Source: Flavivirga algicola
GTDB taxonomy: Bacteria > Bacteroidota > Bacteroidia > Flavobacteriales > Flavobacteriaceae
Assembly (NCBI RefSeq): GCF_012910715.1
Contig: NZ_JABBHF010000001.1
Coordinates: 7,170-71,169, forward strand
DNA: 64,000 nucleotides
Reading direction: 5' to 3'
Below, piece after piece: positions 53,705-62,276 of the stretch. The translations under genes were made by a program, and so were the position numbers. Within the stretch, counting starts at the first letter, position 1; every line of letters begins with the position of its first letter. Under the pieces are notes generated by a model that ran no database searches, was not told where the DNA came from, and was given only the letters and a program-made list of their open reading frames with translations.

Positions 53705-53825
53705 ATAAAATCAAGCAGCTTATAAATTTGCACTTTTTGTAAAGAAGTAAACTTATAAGCTGCTAATAATTATACACCACAGAATTAAAAACTATCGTTT
53801 TGTCTTATAACTCATCCATATATCA
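53705..53825 (-). pseudogene. Remnant of a duplicated membrane-protein gene
   Basis: Aligns with the 5' end of the intact gene (52806-52915). The start ATGGATGAGTT persists but the next codon is a stop (TAA) because of a small deletion, and the rest has drifted. This dates the tandem duplication of the locus. Confidence 0.75.
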
Positions 53826-53829
53826 ACTT

Positions 53830-54055
53830 AATAAAGTAATTTCTTGAAACGAACTATCCTCGAGGCAGAGTCATTGAGGTATTTCGCTTGTTTCATTTTG
53901 CCTTTTCAGGCAAAAATCGAAATTATGTTATTTAGATTCCCGTTTTATTCATTGCCTTATATTTTTATAATAATGAATTCATGAATCTTACGATTTCACG
54001 GGAATGACAATTTCAACGGAAACCCCGACACAGAGCGTCGAGGAATTCTTTTCGA
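53830..54055. other. Intergenic region with degenerate repeat debris
   Basis: Contains short inverted pieces (GCCTTTTCAGGC at 53910-53921) and phrases recurrent in Flavobacteriaceae intergenic DNA, such as ACGGGAATGAC (53999-54009), which shares GGAATGAC with the minihairpins. No gene. Confidence 0.35.
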
Positions 54056-54475
54056 TTAATAACCTCCAGAACCTCCTTCACCATTATTAAAAGGAGGGAT
54101 AGGGATATTTTCTTCATCTTTACTTCTTAAACTAGCTGAAATCTTACGCGTATTGGAAACCAATTTACGCCCTTCTGGTGCAAAAAACAGGGTATTCTGC
54201 CCTCTTTTTTCTGGATAAGCAGCAAAATAAACCCGCACACCTGTCATGTCATACCCCTTTTTATTTGCTTCGTGTTCGGCGTAATCTAGATAGTTACGTA
54301 AATCTTCTAGCGACCATCTTAAATATTTTATTTCACCTTCACCCGCTTTTTTTCCAGATTTACTAAATAATGCCGAATTTTTTGAAGACCATGCGTTACT
54401 TAATTCTTTACCGCGATCTTCTGTAATAACGCCTTTTGGAGCGCGAAAATTAGAGTCTTTGTTATTTTTTTTCAT
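54056..54475 (-). CDS. GEGGSGGY-tail protein, copy 2 (likely soluble)
   Basis: I start at the Met at 54475 (MKKNNKDSNFRAPKGVITED); the in-frame Met at 54526 adds a short hydrophobic-mixed stretch (VSTHVCVYLFSVV) of uncertain reality. About 139 residues: YLRWSLEDLRNYLDYAEHEA, GYDMTGVRVYFAAYPEKRGQNTLFFAPEGRKL, IPIPPFNNGEGGSGGY. It shares the two blocks and the tail with copy 1 but lacks its clear anchor. It has lost its linked membrane-protein copy (now a remnant). Confidence 0.65.
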   Translation of the reverse strand: MKKNNKDSNFRAPKGVITEDRGKELSNAWSSKNSALFSKSGKKAGEGEIKYLRWSLEDLRNYLDYAEHEANKKGYDMTGVRVYFAAYPEKRGQNTLFFAPEGRKLVSNTRKISASLRSKDEENIPIPPFNNGEGGSGGY

Positions 54476-54526
54476 CTTTAGAACAACTGAAAATAGATAT
54501 ACACATACATGAGTAGATACATGCAT

Positions 54527-55030
54527 TTTTGAAATGCAATCTATTTTTCATAAAATTAGATTTTTAAAATTTATCAAAAATAGATTTTAAATTAGTTATG
54601 TAAAATTTTTAAAGCAATTAAAATCATTTTTTTATATAAATAAAAAGTGTCTTAAAGCTATCCATCCCTACTGGCAGCTACTTTTTCATGGTATCTTATA
54701 CTTGTGCTGTTTAAGAATAATGGACATTTATACTCCGCTACAGACCTGCCCAATAGATTCATTTCGATAGACCGAAAGTCTAATTCGTGGCATCTTAAAA
54801 TATAAAATACTGCAAAACTAAATTTGTGTTAAAAAAATAATCGAATGTCTGTTTTGTGTCAGAATGATACTTTTAGTGTCATTCCGAATTTATTTCGGAA
54901 TCACATTAAGCTGATTGTAAAACCATTATAATGAGAACCTGAAATACTGAAACAAGTTCAGCACAGGCAAGTTCAGGTTGACGTAGCTCCTTATGATTGA
55001 TACGGATATTCAAAAAAAATATCATAAAAA
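54527..55030. repeat. Gene-free region with a REP-like palindrome
   Basis: About 500 bp. GTCATTCCGAATTTATTTCG then GAATCAC (54878-54904) has 8-bp arms ATTCCGAA/TTCGGAAT and the same outer ends (GTCATTCC...GGAATC) as the GIY-YIG minihairpins. A second recurrent phrase, CAAGTTCAGCACAGGCAAG with TTCAGGTTGACG, lies at about 54953-54980. No coding frame was found. Confidence 0.5.
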
Positions 55031-55657
55031 TCAAGTAGGAAAACCAAGCATCGCTCCCATGCCCACGGTAAACAGCCAACTACCATAAATAGCATGCTCA
55101 ATAGATACCAATATGGTAGATTGAGTTTTAACATAAGTTGTTGCAAATAGCAATCCGCCTAAAAATGTGAGTATAATCACTAAACTGTTTCTAAAAAAGA
55201 TATGTCCTAAAGAAAATATAATAGCATTTAGAAAAATAAATAACGTTTCATTTTTAAATAACTCTTTATAACGTTCAAAATAAAAAGTTCTGTAAATTAT
55301 TTCTTGAGGGTATACAGAAAAGAAACTATAAACAAACAATATAAAGAGCCATAATTTAGGCTTATTCAACAGTACATTAAAAAGTGATTTATTATCTGTT
55401 AGCCAAACAAATAAAAAGGTAAGGATCCCAATAATTACTAACTTTAAAATAGTTTGTTTCCAGAATATCTGGCATTTTAAATCTGGAGCTATTTTAATTT
55501 TTTTCTTTTCAACCTTTAACAATACGTAAATAACATATAAAAAACCAATGAGTCCAATACCCATTTTCAGTTTTATGGAATAGTCTATAGCAAAACTAAT
55601 TGGTAATAAAATAAAAATGATTAAAAATTCAATCCCTTTATAAGTTGTTGTGCTCAT
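55031..55657 (-). CDS. CPBP-family intramembrane metalloprotease (CAAX protease-like)
   Basis: 208 residues, mostly hydrophobic. Motif 1 is degenerate: YPQEIIYRTFYF (QE-x-x-x-R where EE-x-x-x-R is usual). Motif 2 AIIFSLGHIFFRN and motif 3 LVSIEHAIYGSW supply the metal-binding His residues. CPBP proteins cleave within membranes and in bacteria often work with peptide-secretion or stress systems. Its decayed duplicate at 53539 lies downstream of the GEGGSGGY copy-2 gene, so protease and GEGGSGGY genes were duplicated as one block. Confidence 0.8.
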   Translation of the reverse strand: MSTTTYKGIEFLIIFILLPISFAIDYSIKLKMGIGLIGFLYVIYVLLKVEKKKIKIAPDLKCQIFWKQTILKLVIIGILTFLFVWLTDNKSLFNVLLNKPKLWLFILFVYSFFSVYPQEIIYRTFYFERYKELFKNETLFIFLNAIIFSLGHIFFRNSLVIILTFLGGLLFATTYVKTQSTILVSIEHAIYGSWLFTVGMGAMLGFPT

Positions 55658-55667
55658 ATTATACCAA

Positions 55668-56129
55668 TTAAATTTTAATTGCTGTGGTATGTTTTACTTC
55701 GTTTATTACAAACATGCTATGTGTACTCCCTATATGGTTGATTGTTGTTAATTTTTCAACCATAAATCCACGAAACGCTTTCATATCTTTTACTAAAACT
55801 TTTAACAAGTAGTCGTAATCACCACTAATATGATAACATTCTAACACCTCTTTTATATTAGCGACCTCTTTTTCAAATTTTATAACATACTCCTGACTGT
55901 GCTGTATAAGCTTAATATGGCAAAATGCCACAAAAGCCTTATCTACCTGTTCCTTATTTACCAGGGCCACATATCCTTTTATATACCCTTCCCTTTCTAG
56001 TTTTTTTATACGTTCGTAAACTGCTGTTACAGAGATATTTAATTTATTTGAAAGTTCTTTATTGGTCTGTTTACTATCTGTTTGTAAATAATACAGGAGT
56101 TTCCTGTCGGTATCATCAAATATCATCAT
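55668..56129 (-). CDS. Lrp/AsnC-family transcription regulator
   Basis: 153 residues. N-terminal HTH: TDRKLLYYLQTDSKQTNKELSNKLNISVTAVYERIKKLEREGYI. C-terminal RAM ligand domain: AFCHIKLIQHSQEYVIKFEKEVANIKEVLECYHISGDYDYLLKVLVKDMKAFRGFM. It probably senses an amino acid. It is divergent from a methionine gamma-lyase-like gene across 160 bp, the standard arrangement for an Lrp protein controlling an amino-acid catabolic gene, so methionine or a similar thiol amino acid is a likely effector. Confidence 0.92.
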   Translation of the reverse strand: MMIFDDTDRKLLYYLQTDSKQTNKELSNKLNISVTAVYERIKKLEREGYIKGYVALVNKEQVDKAFVAFCHIKLIQHSQEYVIKFEKEVANIKEVLECYHISGDYDYLLKVLVKDMKAFRGFMVEKLTTINHIGSTHSMFVINEVKHTTAIKI

Positions 56130-56290
56130 TGAAAATTTTTCATTAAGGTATACAAAAACATCTTAATTACCATATAAAAATCTACAAAAACCAAATAAAC
56201 AAGTTTTATTTTCTAAATAACTCAATATTCATTGTTTTATAATCTTATAATGATGAATTTTGTTATAGAATTAATCAAAACTTAAACAAG

Positions 56291-57520
56291 ATGGCTTTTA
56301 AACCTGCAAACAGTATACAAGACTTACAATATTTTGGAGAATTTGGAGGTGTAAACCCTTCTATTTCGGATTCTTCAACCTATACCTTTTTATCTGCAAA
56401 AACGATGTTTGATACTTTTGAAGGCAATGCAGATGGTTGCTATTTATATTCGCGTCACTCATCGCCTTCAAATTTATATTTAGGGGAAGCCTTAGCTGCT
56501 ATGGAAGGCACGGAAACTGCCAATGTTTCTGCATCTGGAATGGGAGCCATTACCCCCGTACTGTTACAATTATGTAATACAGGAGACCATATCATTTCCA
56601 GTAGGACTATTTATGGGGGTACCTATGCGTTTTTAAAAAATTTCATGCCTCGATTTAATATTAAAACTTCTTTTGTAGATATCACCAACTTAGACATTGT
56701 TGAAAATGCCATCACAAAAAACACAAAAGTATTGTATTGCGAATCTGTGAGTAATCCGCTTTTAGAGGTTGCGAATATAAAAGGTTTAGCAAATATAGCC
56801 AAGAGACATAACTTGACATTAGTGGTTGACAATACCTTTTCTCCATTATCGATATCTCCAGCCATGCTAGGTGCCGATGTCGTTATACACAGTTTAACTA
56901 AATTCATTAATGGGTCTAGTGATACTGTTGGTGGTGTTGTGTGCGGAACTCAAGAATTTATAAATGAATTACGTAACGTGAATGATGGCGCTTCTATGTT
57001 ATTGGGTTCTACAATGGACAGCTTGAGGGCGGCATCCATTTTAAAAAACCTAAGAACATTACATATTAGAATGCAACAACACAGCCATAATGCAACTTAT
57101 TTGGCTAGAAAATTTGAAGCGGACGGTTTAAAAACGGTATACCCCGGATTAAAATCACATCCATCTCATGAATTATTTAAAAGCATGATGAATGAAAAAT
57201 ATGGTTTTGGAGGCATGCTAACCATTGATGTTGGTTCCTTAGATAAGGCGAACGAACTTATGGAAATGATGCAAGATGAAAATTTAGGGTATTTAGCCGT
57301 AAGTCTCGGGTTTTACAAAACGCTTTTTAGTGCTCCTGGCAGTTCTACCTCTTCTGAAATTCCAGAGGAAGCACAAAAAGAAATGGGACTGAGCGATGGT
57401 TTAATCCGTTTTTCCATAGGCTTGGATGCAGATATTGAACGCACTTATCAAATGATGCGAGCCTGTATGGAAACCCTAAACATTCTAAATGCAAAAACAG
57501 CAACTGTTAAATCCCTTTAA
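56291..57520 (+). CDS. PLP-dependent methionine gamma-lyase/trans-sulfuration enzyme
   Basis: 409 residues of the Cys/Met-metabolism PLP class. Motifs: GCYLYSRHSSPSNLYLGEAL, EGTETANVSASGMGAI, SSRTIYGGTYAFLKNF, VLYCESVSNPLLEVA, LTLVVDNTFSPLSI and the Schiff-base Lys in VIHSLTKFINGSSDTVGG. Close relatives include methionine gamma-lyase, cystathionine gamma-synthase and O-acetylhomoserine sulfhydrylase; methionine gamma-lyase is a fair guess with an Lrp regulator divergent. Its end overlaps the convergent YdjM-like gene by 14 bp. Confidence 0.88.
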   Translation: MAFKPANSIQDLQYFGEFGGVNPSISDSSTYTFLSAKTMFDTFEGNADGCYLYSRHSSPSNLYLGEALAAMEGTETANVSASGMGAITPVLLQLCNTGDHIISSRTIYGGTYAFLKNFMPRFNIKTSFVDITNLDIVENAITKNTKVLYCESVSNPLLEVANIKGLANIAKRHNLTLVVDNTFSPLSISPAMLGADVVIHSLTKFINGSSDTVGGVVCGTQEFINELRNVNDGASMLLGSTMDSLRAASILKNLRTLHIRMQQHSHNATYLARKFEADGLKTVYPGLKSHPSHELFKSMMNEKYGFGGMLTIDVGSLDKANELMEMMQDENLGYLAVSLGFYKTLFSAPGSSTSSEIPEEAQKEMGLSDGLIRFSIGLDADIERTYQMMRACMETLNILNAKTATVKSL

Positions 57521-58529
57521 TACGTTCCCATAAATTGGACATAGCTGTTTCAAAATCATCAAATTTTGGTTCGAAAGGTTTTATATTTAACCGATCATTG
57601 TCTTTATAAAGTGTCAAACTAAAAACAGAAGAATTCGGATTGTTTTCATCTAAAATCGGGTACCTCAAATCATTGTAATGGTATTCGTTGTCTTTCATTT
57701 TGTAAATGCTATAATAGCCATTACTAAACTGGGCTAAGTTTTTAATATCATAAAAATCAGTAGGTTTTAAATCGCGTTGCTTAGGTAATTCTCTAAAATT
57801 CAAAAACCTGTTTTCTCTATCCAGCAAGGAATAGTTAGCCACAAAATATAAAGAATCTGTTTCAACAATCCCGTACCATAACACATTGTTAAATATAGCT
57901 GGCTGGGTACTGTACCGTTTAAAATCGATCTTGTTTTCTACCATGGATTTTCGAAATAAAGCATCTATGTATAGCTTGTTTCCCATCGTTAATAACATAT
58001 ACACAGAACTTATTCCCAAACCAAGCTTGAGCCATAACTTTCTTCTGTTCGATTTTCTATTAAAAAACATTAAAGCAATCATACAGATAAGAAATGGTAA
58101 TGTGTATACAGGGTCTACAACGGCAATATTGTTAAAAGCGACACGATAATTACTAAATGGCGTGAACAATTGGGTACCGTAAGGTGTGAAACAATCTAAT
58201 ATAGGATGTGTAAATAGCGACCAAAAGAACAGCCAAATCCAATTATTTTTAGTTGTAGTATGCAAACGCTTACCTGAGTTATATAGCTTGTAAGTGAACC
58301 ACCCAAAAAGAAATGCTGCAAGAACAGAAAACAAAATAGAATGCATAAAGCCTCTATGAAATAGCATCACATCTATTTCATTATTAAATAACAAAATGCC
58401 AATGTAAACATCTAAATCTGGAATGGTACCACCTATAGCACCAAATAGCAAAGCTTTATTTCCAATTTTTCTCCCGAGGACAGCTTCGCCACAAGCAGCT
58501 CCTAAAACAATTTGAGTTAACGAATCCAT
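57507..58529 (-). CDS. YdjM-like membrane-bound metal-dependent hydrolase
   Basis: 340 residues. The N-terminal signature MDSLTQIVLGAACGEAVLG, GAIGGTIPDLDVYIG, MLFHRGFMHSILFSVL and THPILDCFTPYGTQLF provides the His/Asp metal ligands of the YdjM family. Four or more hydrophobic helices follow, then a soluble C-terminal half (about 190-340). Biochemical function is not established for the family. It overlaps the convergent lyase gene by 14 bp. Confidence 0.85.
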   Translation of the reverse strand: MDSLTQIVLGAACGEAVLGRKIGNKALLFGAIGGTIPDLDVYIGILLFNNEIDVMLFHRGFMHSILFSVLAAFLFGWFTYKLYNSGKRLHTTTKNNWIWLFFWSLFTHPILDCFTPYGTQLFTPFSNYRVAFNNIAVVDPVYTLPFLICMIALMFFNRKSNRRKLWLKLGLGISSVYMLLTMGNKLYIDALFRKSMVENKIDFKRYSTQPAIFNNVLWYGIVETDSLYFVANYSLLDRENRFLNFRELPKQRDLKPTDFYDIKNLAQFSNGYYSIYKMKDNEYHYNDLRYPILDENNPNSSVFSLTLYKDNDRLNIKPFEPKFDDFETAMSNLWERIKGI

Positions 58530-58576
58530 GTATGCCGATAAAAATACAATTTAAACGGGAATACGCATGATCTACA

Positions 58577-58843
58577 TTAATATTTTAACTCCTTTTGCAA
58601 AGACTTATAATAATTTATTTTTTTTGTCGTCCTTATAACATGTTTTTGAATATTGGTTTTAAACTTTAAAAGCTCTTCAAAATGGCTTTTTTTACGCCTT
58701 TTCTCGTAATTGATTTCTATCATATAAACATACTCCAGCGTTTTTAAACTCCTAGATAATTGCTGATTATGCTTTTCCAATTTTAGCTTTATATCTTTTA
58801 CTTCTGGGGATACGTTTTTGCTTGATACTACAGTTCGTTTCAT
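58577..58843 (-). CDS. Small coiled-coil protein, unknown function
   Basis: I start at the Met at 58843 (MKRTVVSSKNVSPEVKDIKL); an in-frame Met at 58858 adds five residues. About 88 residues, very Lys-rich and helical (LKLEKHNQQLSRSLKTLEYVYMIEINYEKRRKKSHFEELL). No membrane segment. No family recognised. It precedes the YdjM-like gene on the same strand by about 50 bp. Confidence 0.5.
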   Translation of the reverse strand: MKRTVVSSKNVSPEVKDIKLKLEKHNQQLSRSLKTLEYVYMIEINYEKRRKKSHFEELLKFKTNIQKHVIRTTKKINYYKSLQKELKY

Positions 58844-58858
58844 TATTATTAACTCCAA

Positions 58859-59165
58859 ATTTTATTTAACTTAAGTAAAGGAGAGCGTGTTTATTAACAA
58901 GTTAGGTAGCAAATCTAACTTAAGAGAAAATAGTTTTAAATTATAAATCTGTTGTATTAAAAACAATAGGGTTGTTGCAAAAAAAATCAAAATCATAAAT
59001 TGCGTCATTTTGTTATAAATAAAAGATTAATAATCTGTAGTTTATAAGACACAAGCCTTACAGAAAAGTCACATGATCTTCAACTCATTTTTTACTAATT
59101 TTAATAAATACTTGAAAATCGAAAGCCAGCGATTTGCTAAAAAATAAGGATTATCGTAACATTAC
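58859..59165. other. Intergenic region, presumed divergent promoters
   Basis: About 300 AT-rich bases between divergent genes. CTTAAG occurs at 58870 and 58919 but 49 bp apart, not in the 11-bp phase seen near 5.7 and 7.9 kb. Nothing else stands out. Confidence 0.35.
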
Positions 59166-60674
59166 ATGACTAAAATTTCCCATATGCAAGACGAAAACAA
59201 TCTTTCGGAACTAAAAATAGAAGATCAAAAAATAATAGAGAATAAAGAACTTAACATTTGGGAAGCGCTCATTCCAGTAATAGCCTTAGTTGGTATGTTA
59301 GCATATAACATATACGTTTATGGAGATGATGCTTTAAGCGGTAGCAATCAATTTGTTTTATTATTAGGAGCTGCTGTGGCTGCGATAGTTGGCTTTAAAA
59401 ATAAAGTATCTTATAAAAGAATGCTTGAAGAAGTTTCTGAAAATGTAAAATCTACCACAGGTGCTTTACTTATATTATTAATGGTTGGTTCGTTGGCTGG
59501 TACCTGGTTAATTAGTGGTATTATACCAACCATGATTTATTATGGGTTGCAAATATTAAACCCAACCATATTTTTAGCGGCTTGCGTCATTATTTGTTCT
59601 ATTATTTCGATAGCTACCGGAAGTTCATGGACTACCTCTGCTACCGTAGGTATTGCTCTTGTTGGTATTGGTGAAACATTAGGCATATCTATAGGAATGA
59701 CCGCAGGTGCTGTGCTATCTGGTGCTTACTTTGGGGATAAAATGTCTCCACTTAGCGACACTACCAATCTTGCACCAGCCATGGCTGGCGGAGAATTGTT
59801 TAGCCATATTAAATATATGGCATTAACTACTGTACCTACCATAATGGTAACGCTTATTATTTTTATAATAATAGGATTGAATCTTGATATCACTGGTACA
59901 CCCCAAATAGACAATAAGCTCTCGGCCATTAGAGGCGCTTTTAATATAAGTCCTTGGTTATTTGTTGTACCTGTTATAGTGATTATTATGATTGTAAAGA
60001 AAACAGCTCCTTTAATCGCTTTACTAATAGGTTCTTTGCTTGGAGGCGTAGCTGCACTAATTGCACAACCAGATATCGTAATAAAAATTGCTGGAGCTGA
60101 CTCCTTAACGTTTCAATCTGCTTATCAAGGTGTGATGAATGCTTTAACGGTAGATACAGCTGTTGAAACTACAAGCCCAGAATTAAACGATTTGTTTACA
60201 GCAGGTGGTATGAAAGGTATGCTTGGAACCATTTGGTTAATTGTTTGCGCTATGGTCTTTGGAGGTGTTATGGATGCTATTGGGGCATTATCTAGAATTA
60301 CAAAGTCTTTGCTAAACTTAGCAACCACAACATTTGGGCTATTTGCAAGTACCGTAGCGAGTTGTTTAGCTCTAAACCTTACGGCATCCGATCAATATCT
60401 AGCTTTAGTTGTTCCAGGCAAAATGTTTAAACAAGCTTATAAAGACAGAGGTTTGGCACCTGAAAATTTAAGTAGAACACTGGAGGACTCTGGTACAGTT
60501 ACCTCTGTTCTAATTCCCTGGAATACCTGTGGCGCCTACCACTCAAAAGTTTTATTTGGATATGCTGGAGCGACCGCATATATACCATATGTGTTTTTTA
60601 GTATTCTAAGTCCGTTCATGACATTATTATTTGCTGCTTTTTCAATTAAAATAAAACAACTGGCAACAAAATAA
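59166..60674 (+). CDS. NhaC-family Na+/H+ antiporter
   Basis: 502 residues, about twelve membrane helices. NhaC-type motifs: WEALIPVIALVGMLAYNIYVYG, AALYIGFKNK-like loop VAAIVGFKNKVSYKRMLEE, ITGSSWTTSATVGIALVGIG (as ATGSSWTTSATVGIAL), LSGAYFGDKMSPLSDTTNLAPA, and the late ENLSRTLEDSGTVTSVLIPWNTCGAYHS. These are characteristic of NhaC antiporters, which exchange Na+ for H+ and in some cases malate for lactate. It stands alone. Confidence 0.92.
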   Translation: MTKISHMQDENNLSELKIEDQKIIENKELNIWEALIPVIALVGMLAYNIYVYGDDALSGSNQFVLLLGAAVAAIVGFKNKVSYKRMLEEVSENVKSTTGALLILLMVGSLAGTWLISGIIPTMIYYGLQILNPTIFLAACVIICSIISIATGSSWTTSATVGIALVGIGETLGISIGMTAGAVLSGAYFGDKMSPLSDTTNLAPAMAGGELFSHIKYMALTTVPTIMVTLIIFIIIGLNLDITGTPQIDNKLSAIRGAFNISPWLFVVPVIVIIMIVKKTAPLIALLIGSLLGGVAALIAQPDIVIKIAGADSLTFQSAYQGVMNALTVDTAVETTSPELNDLFTAGGMKGMLGTIWLIVCAMVFGGVMDAIGALSRITKSLLNLATTTFGLFASTVASCLALNLTASDQYLALVVPGKMFKQAYKDRGLAPENLSRTLEDSGTVTSVLIPWNTCGAYHSKVLFGYAGATAYIPYVFFSILSPFMTLLFAAFSIKIKQLATK

Positions 60675-60771
60675 AACCATAACACATTCATTATCAGCAA
60701 TTATAAACAAATACTATAAGTATATAGTAATTTAAAATTTTATTCCTATTTCATTTTCTCATGTTATAGTC

Positions 60772-60794
60772 TATTTTTGCTCACTTAAAAGTGA
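60772..60794 (+). promoter_or_regulatory. -7 box and overlapping palindrome upstream of peroxiredoxin
   Basis: TATTTTTG (60772-60779) matches TAnnTTTG. Immediately after it TCACTTAAAAGTGA (60781-60794) is a perfect 14-bp palindrome covering the expected transcription start, a likely operator. The start codon is 28 bp further on. Confidence 0.45.
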
Positions 60795-60821
60795 ATTATT
60801 AATTATAAAATTTAAATACAA

Positions 60822-61466
60822 ATGGCATTAGTAGGAAAACAATTTCCAGATTTAAACGTTGACGCAATGAACGAGATGGGCGATACTTTTAAAGTAAACG
60901 TTCTTGAAGAGGCAAAAAACAATAACAAAAAAGTATTATTATTCTGGTACCCTAAAGATTTTACTTTTGTTTGCCCAACAGAATTACACGCATTTCAAGC
61001 TGCATTAGGAGAATTTGAAAAACGTAATACTATTGTTATAGGAGCTTCTTGTGATACTCCAGAAGTACATTTTGCGTGGTTAAACACTGCAAAAGACAAT
61101 GGTGGTATTGAAGGTATTACCTACCCGCTTTTAGCAGATTCTAACAGAAATTTAGCATCTACTTTAGGGATTTTGGATATCACGAACGAGCAATACAATG
61201 AAGAAACTGGTGTCGTAACTGTAGAAGGTGATAATGTCACTTACAGAGCAACATATGTTATAGACGAAGATGGTATAGTACAACATGAAGGCGTAAACAA
61301 CATGCCTATTGGTAGAAATGTCAATGAGTTTTTACGTATTATAGACGCTTTAACACACGTACAGGAAAAAGGAGAAGTTTGTCCTGCAAACTGGGAAGAA
61401 GGAAAAGAAGCTATGAATGCTAACAGAAATGCCACTGCTGAGTATTTAGCTGCTCACGTAAATTAA
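60822..61466 (+). CDS. 2-Cys peroxiredoxin (AhpC/Prx1 type)
   Basis: 214 residues. Peroxidatic Cys in KDFTFVCPTELHAFQ and resolving Cys in KGEVCPANWEEGKEAM near the C-terminus; the helix DTPEVHFAWLNTAKDNGGIEGITYPLLAD is typical. It reduces hydrogen peroxide and organic peroxides using thioredoxin. A thioredoxin-family gene lies 86 bp downstream and DUF6952 10 bp after that, on the same strand, so the enzyme and its electron donor probably form an operon. Confidence 0.95.
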   Translation: MALVGKQFPDLNVDAMNEMGDTFKVNVLEEAKNNNKKVLLFWYPKDFTFVCPTELHAFQAALGEFEKRNTIVIGASCDTPEVHFAWLNTAKDNGGIEGITYPLLADSNRNLASTLGILDITNEQYNEETGVVTVEGDNVTYRATYVIDEDGIVQHEGVNNMPIGRNVNEFLRIIDALTHVQEKGEVCPANWEEGKEAMNANRNATAEYLAAHVN

Positions 61467-61552
61467 GAAATTCTAATAGTCAACAGACCAAATTCCAAAC
61501 ATGAATGTTTGGAATTTGGTACTTGATTTATTGAAAATTCAAAAAACATATT

Positions 61553-61861
61553 ATGGTACAAGAATTAAGTCAAGATAATTTAAGTGAATTAATTGCCAAT
61601 AACGAGACTGTTGTTGTACAATATTCTGCTACATGGTGCGGAAATTGCCGCATTATGAAGCCAAAAGTTAAAAAATTAGCTTCCGAATTGGCAAACATAA
61701 CTTTTATCATCGCTGATGCAGAAAAGTTTCCTGAATCGAGAAAGTTAGCAACCGTTGACAATTTGCCTACATTTGCAGCTTTTAAAGATGGAAAATTTGT
61801 GAATCAGACGCAAACTAACAAGTTTGATGTTTTAAAAGAATTAGTAAACGAAGTTATATAA
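61553..61861 (+). CDS. Thioredoxin-family protein
   Basis: 102 residues, no signal peptide. The active site is WCGNC (ATWCGNCRIMKPKVKKLA) instead of the usual WCGPC, and the cis-proline is in NLPTFAAFKDGKFV. It would act as a cytoplasmic thiol-disulfide reductant, most likely for the peroxiredoxin encoded 86 bp upstream. Confidence 0.92.
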   Translation: MVQELSQDNLSELIANNETVVVQYSATWCGNCRIMKPKVKKLASELANITFIIADAEKFPESRKLATVDNLPTFAAFKDGKFVNQTQTNKFDVLKELVNEVI

Positions 61862-61871
61862 AAAAATTTCC

Positions 61872-62129
61872 ATGAAATTACCTATCATAAAACATTTAAC
61901 ACAATTTATTGAGGACAATGATGAAGACTATATTGTTGAAACTATTGAAACTCTTGAAGCTTTAACTGAAGTTTCGTCTCTTAAAGATGAAGAATTAGAT
62001 GTTATAGGTGAACTTATTTCCAACATGTACGGTGCTATTGAAGTGAATAAAATGATAAAAGCTGGCACCTCACAAAAAGAGGCTCTAAATAGTTTTATGA
62101 GTCGGGTACTGGGAGCTATCGACAAATAA
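61872..62129 (+). CDS. DUF6952 small protein
   Basis: 85 residues, acidic and helical: MKLPIIKHLTQFIEDNDEDY, LDVIGELISNMYGAIEVNKM, GTSQKEALNSFMSRVLGAID. It matches the small DUF6952 family known almost only from Flavobacteriia, encoded after thioredoxin and peroxiredoxin genes. Function unknown. It follows the thioredoxin gene by 10 bp and ends just before a terminator, so it is the last gene of the operon. Confidence 0.82.
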   Translation: MKLPIIKHLTQFIEDNDEDYIVETIETLEALTEVSSLKDEELDVIGELISNMYGAIEVNKMIKAGTSQKEALNSFMSRVLGAIDK

Positions 62130-62152
62130 TTGAAAAAGAAAAATTGAGGATC

Positions 62153-62187
62153 AAAACCACTTTGCGAAAGCAAGGTGGTTTTTCTTT
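62153..62187 (+). terminator. Terminator of the peroxiredoxin operon
   Basis: AACCACTTTGC (62155-62165), loop GAAA, GCAAGGTGGTT (62170-62180), then TTTCTTT. The stem has one G-T pair. It lies about 25 bp after the DUF6952 stop. Confidence 0.85.
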
Positions 62188-62276
62188 GAGTTAAACTTAA
62201 GAATGGTCAATTTAAAATTTCTTTATAAAAACATTTAAAGATCTAAATATCAGCCCATAAAACCATTATCAATATA

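Noticed and set aside
58870-58924. CTTAAG at 58870 and 58919 as a further site of the phased-repeat regulon.
   Set aside because: The spacing is 49 bp, not 11, and no -7 box lies at the right distance.
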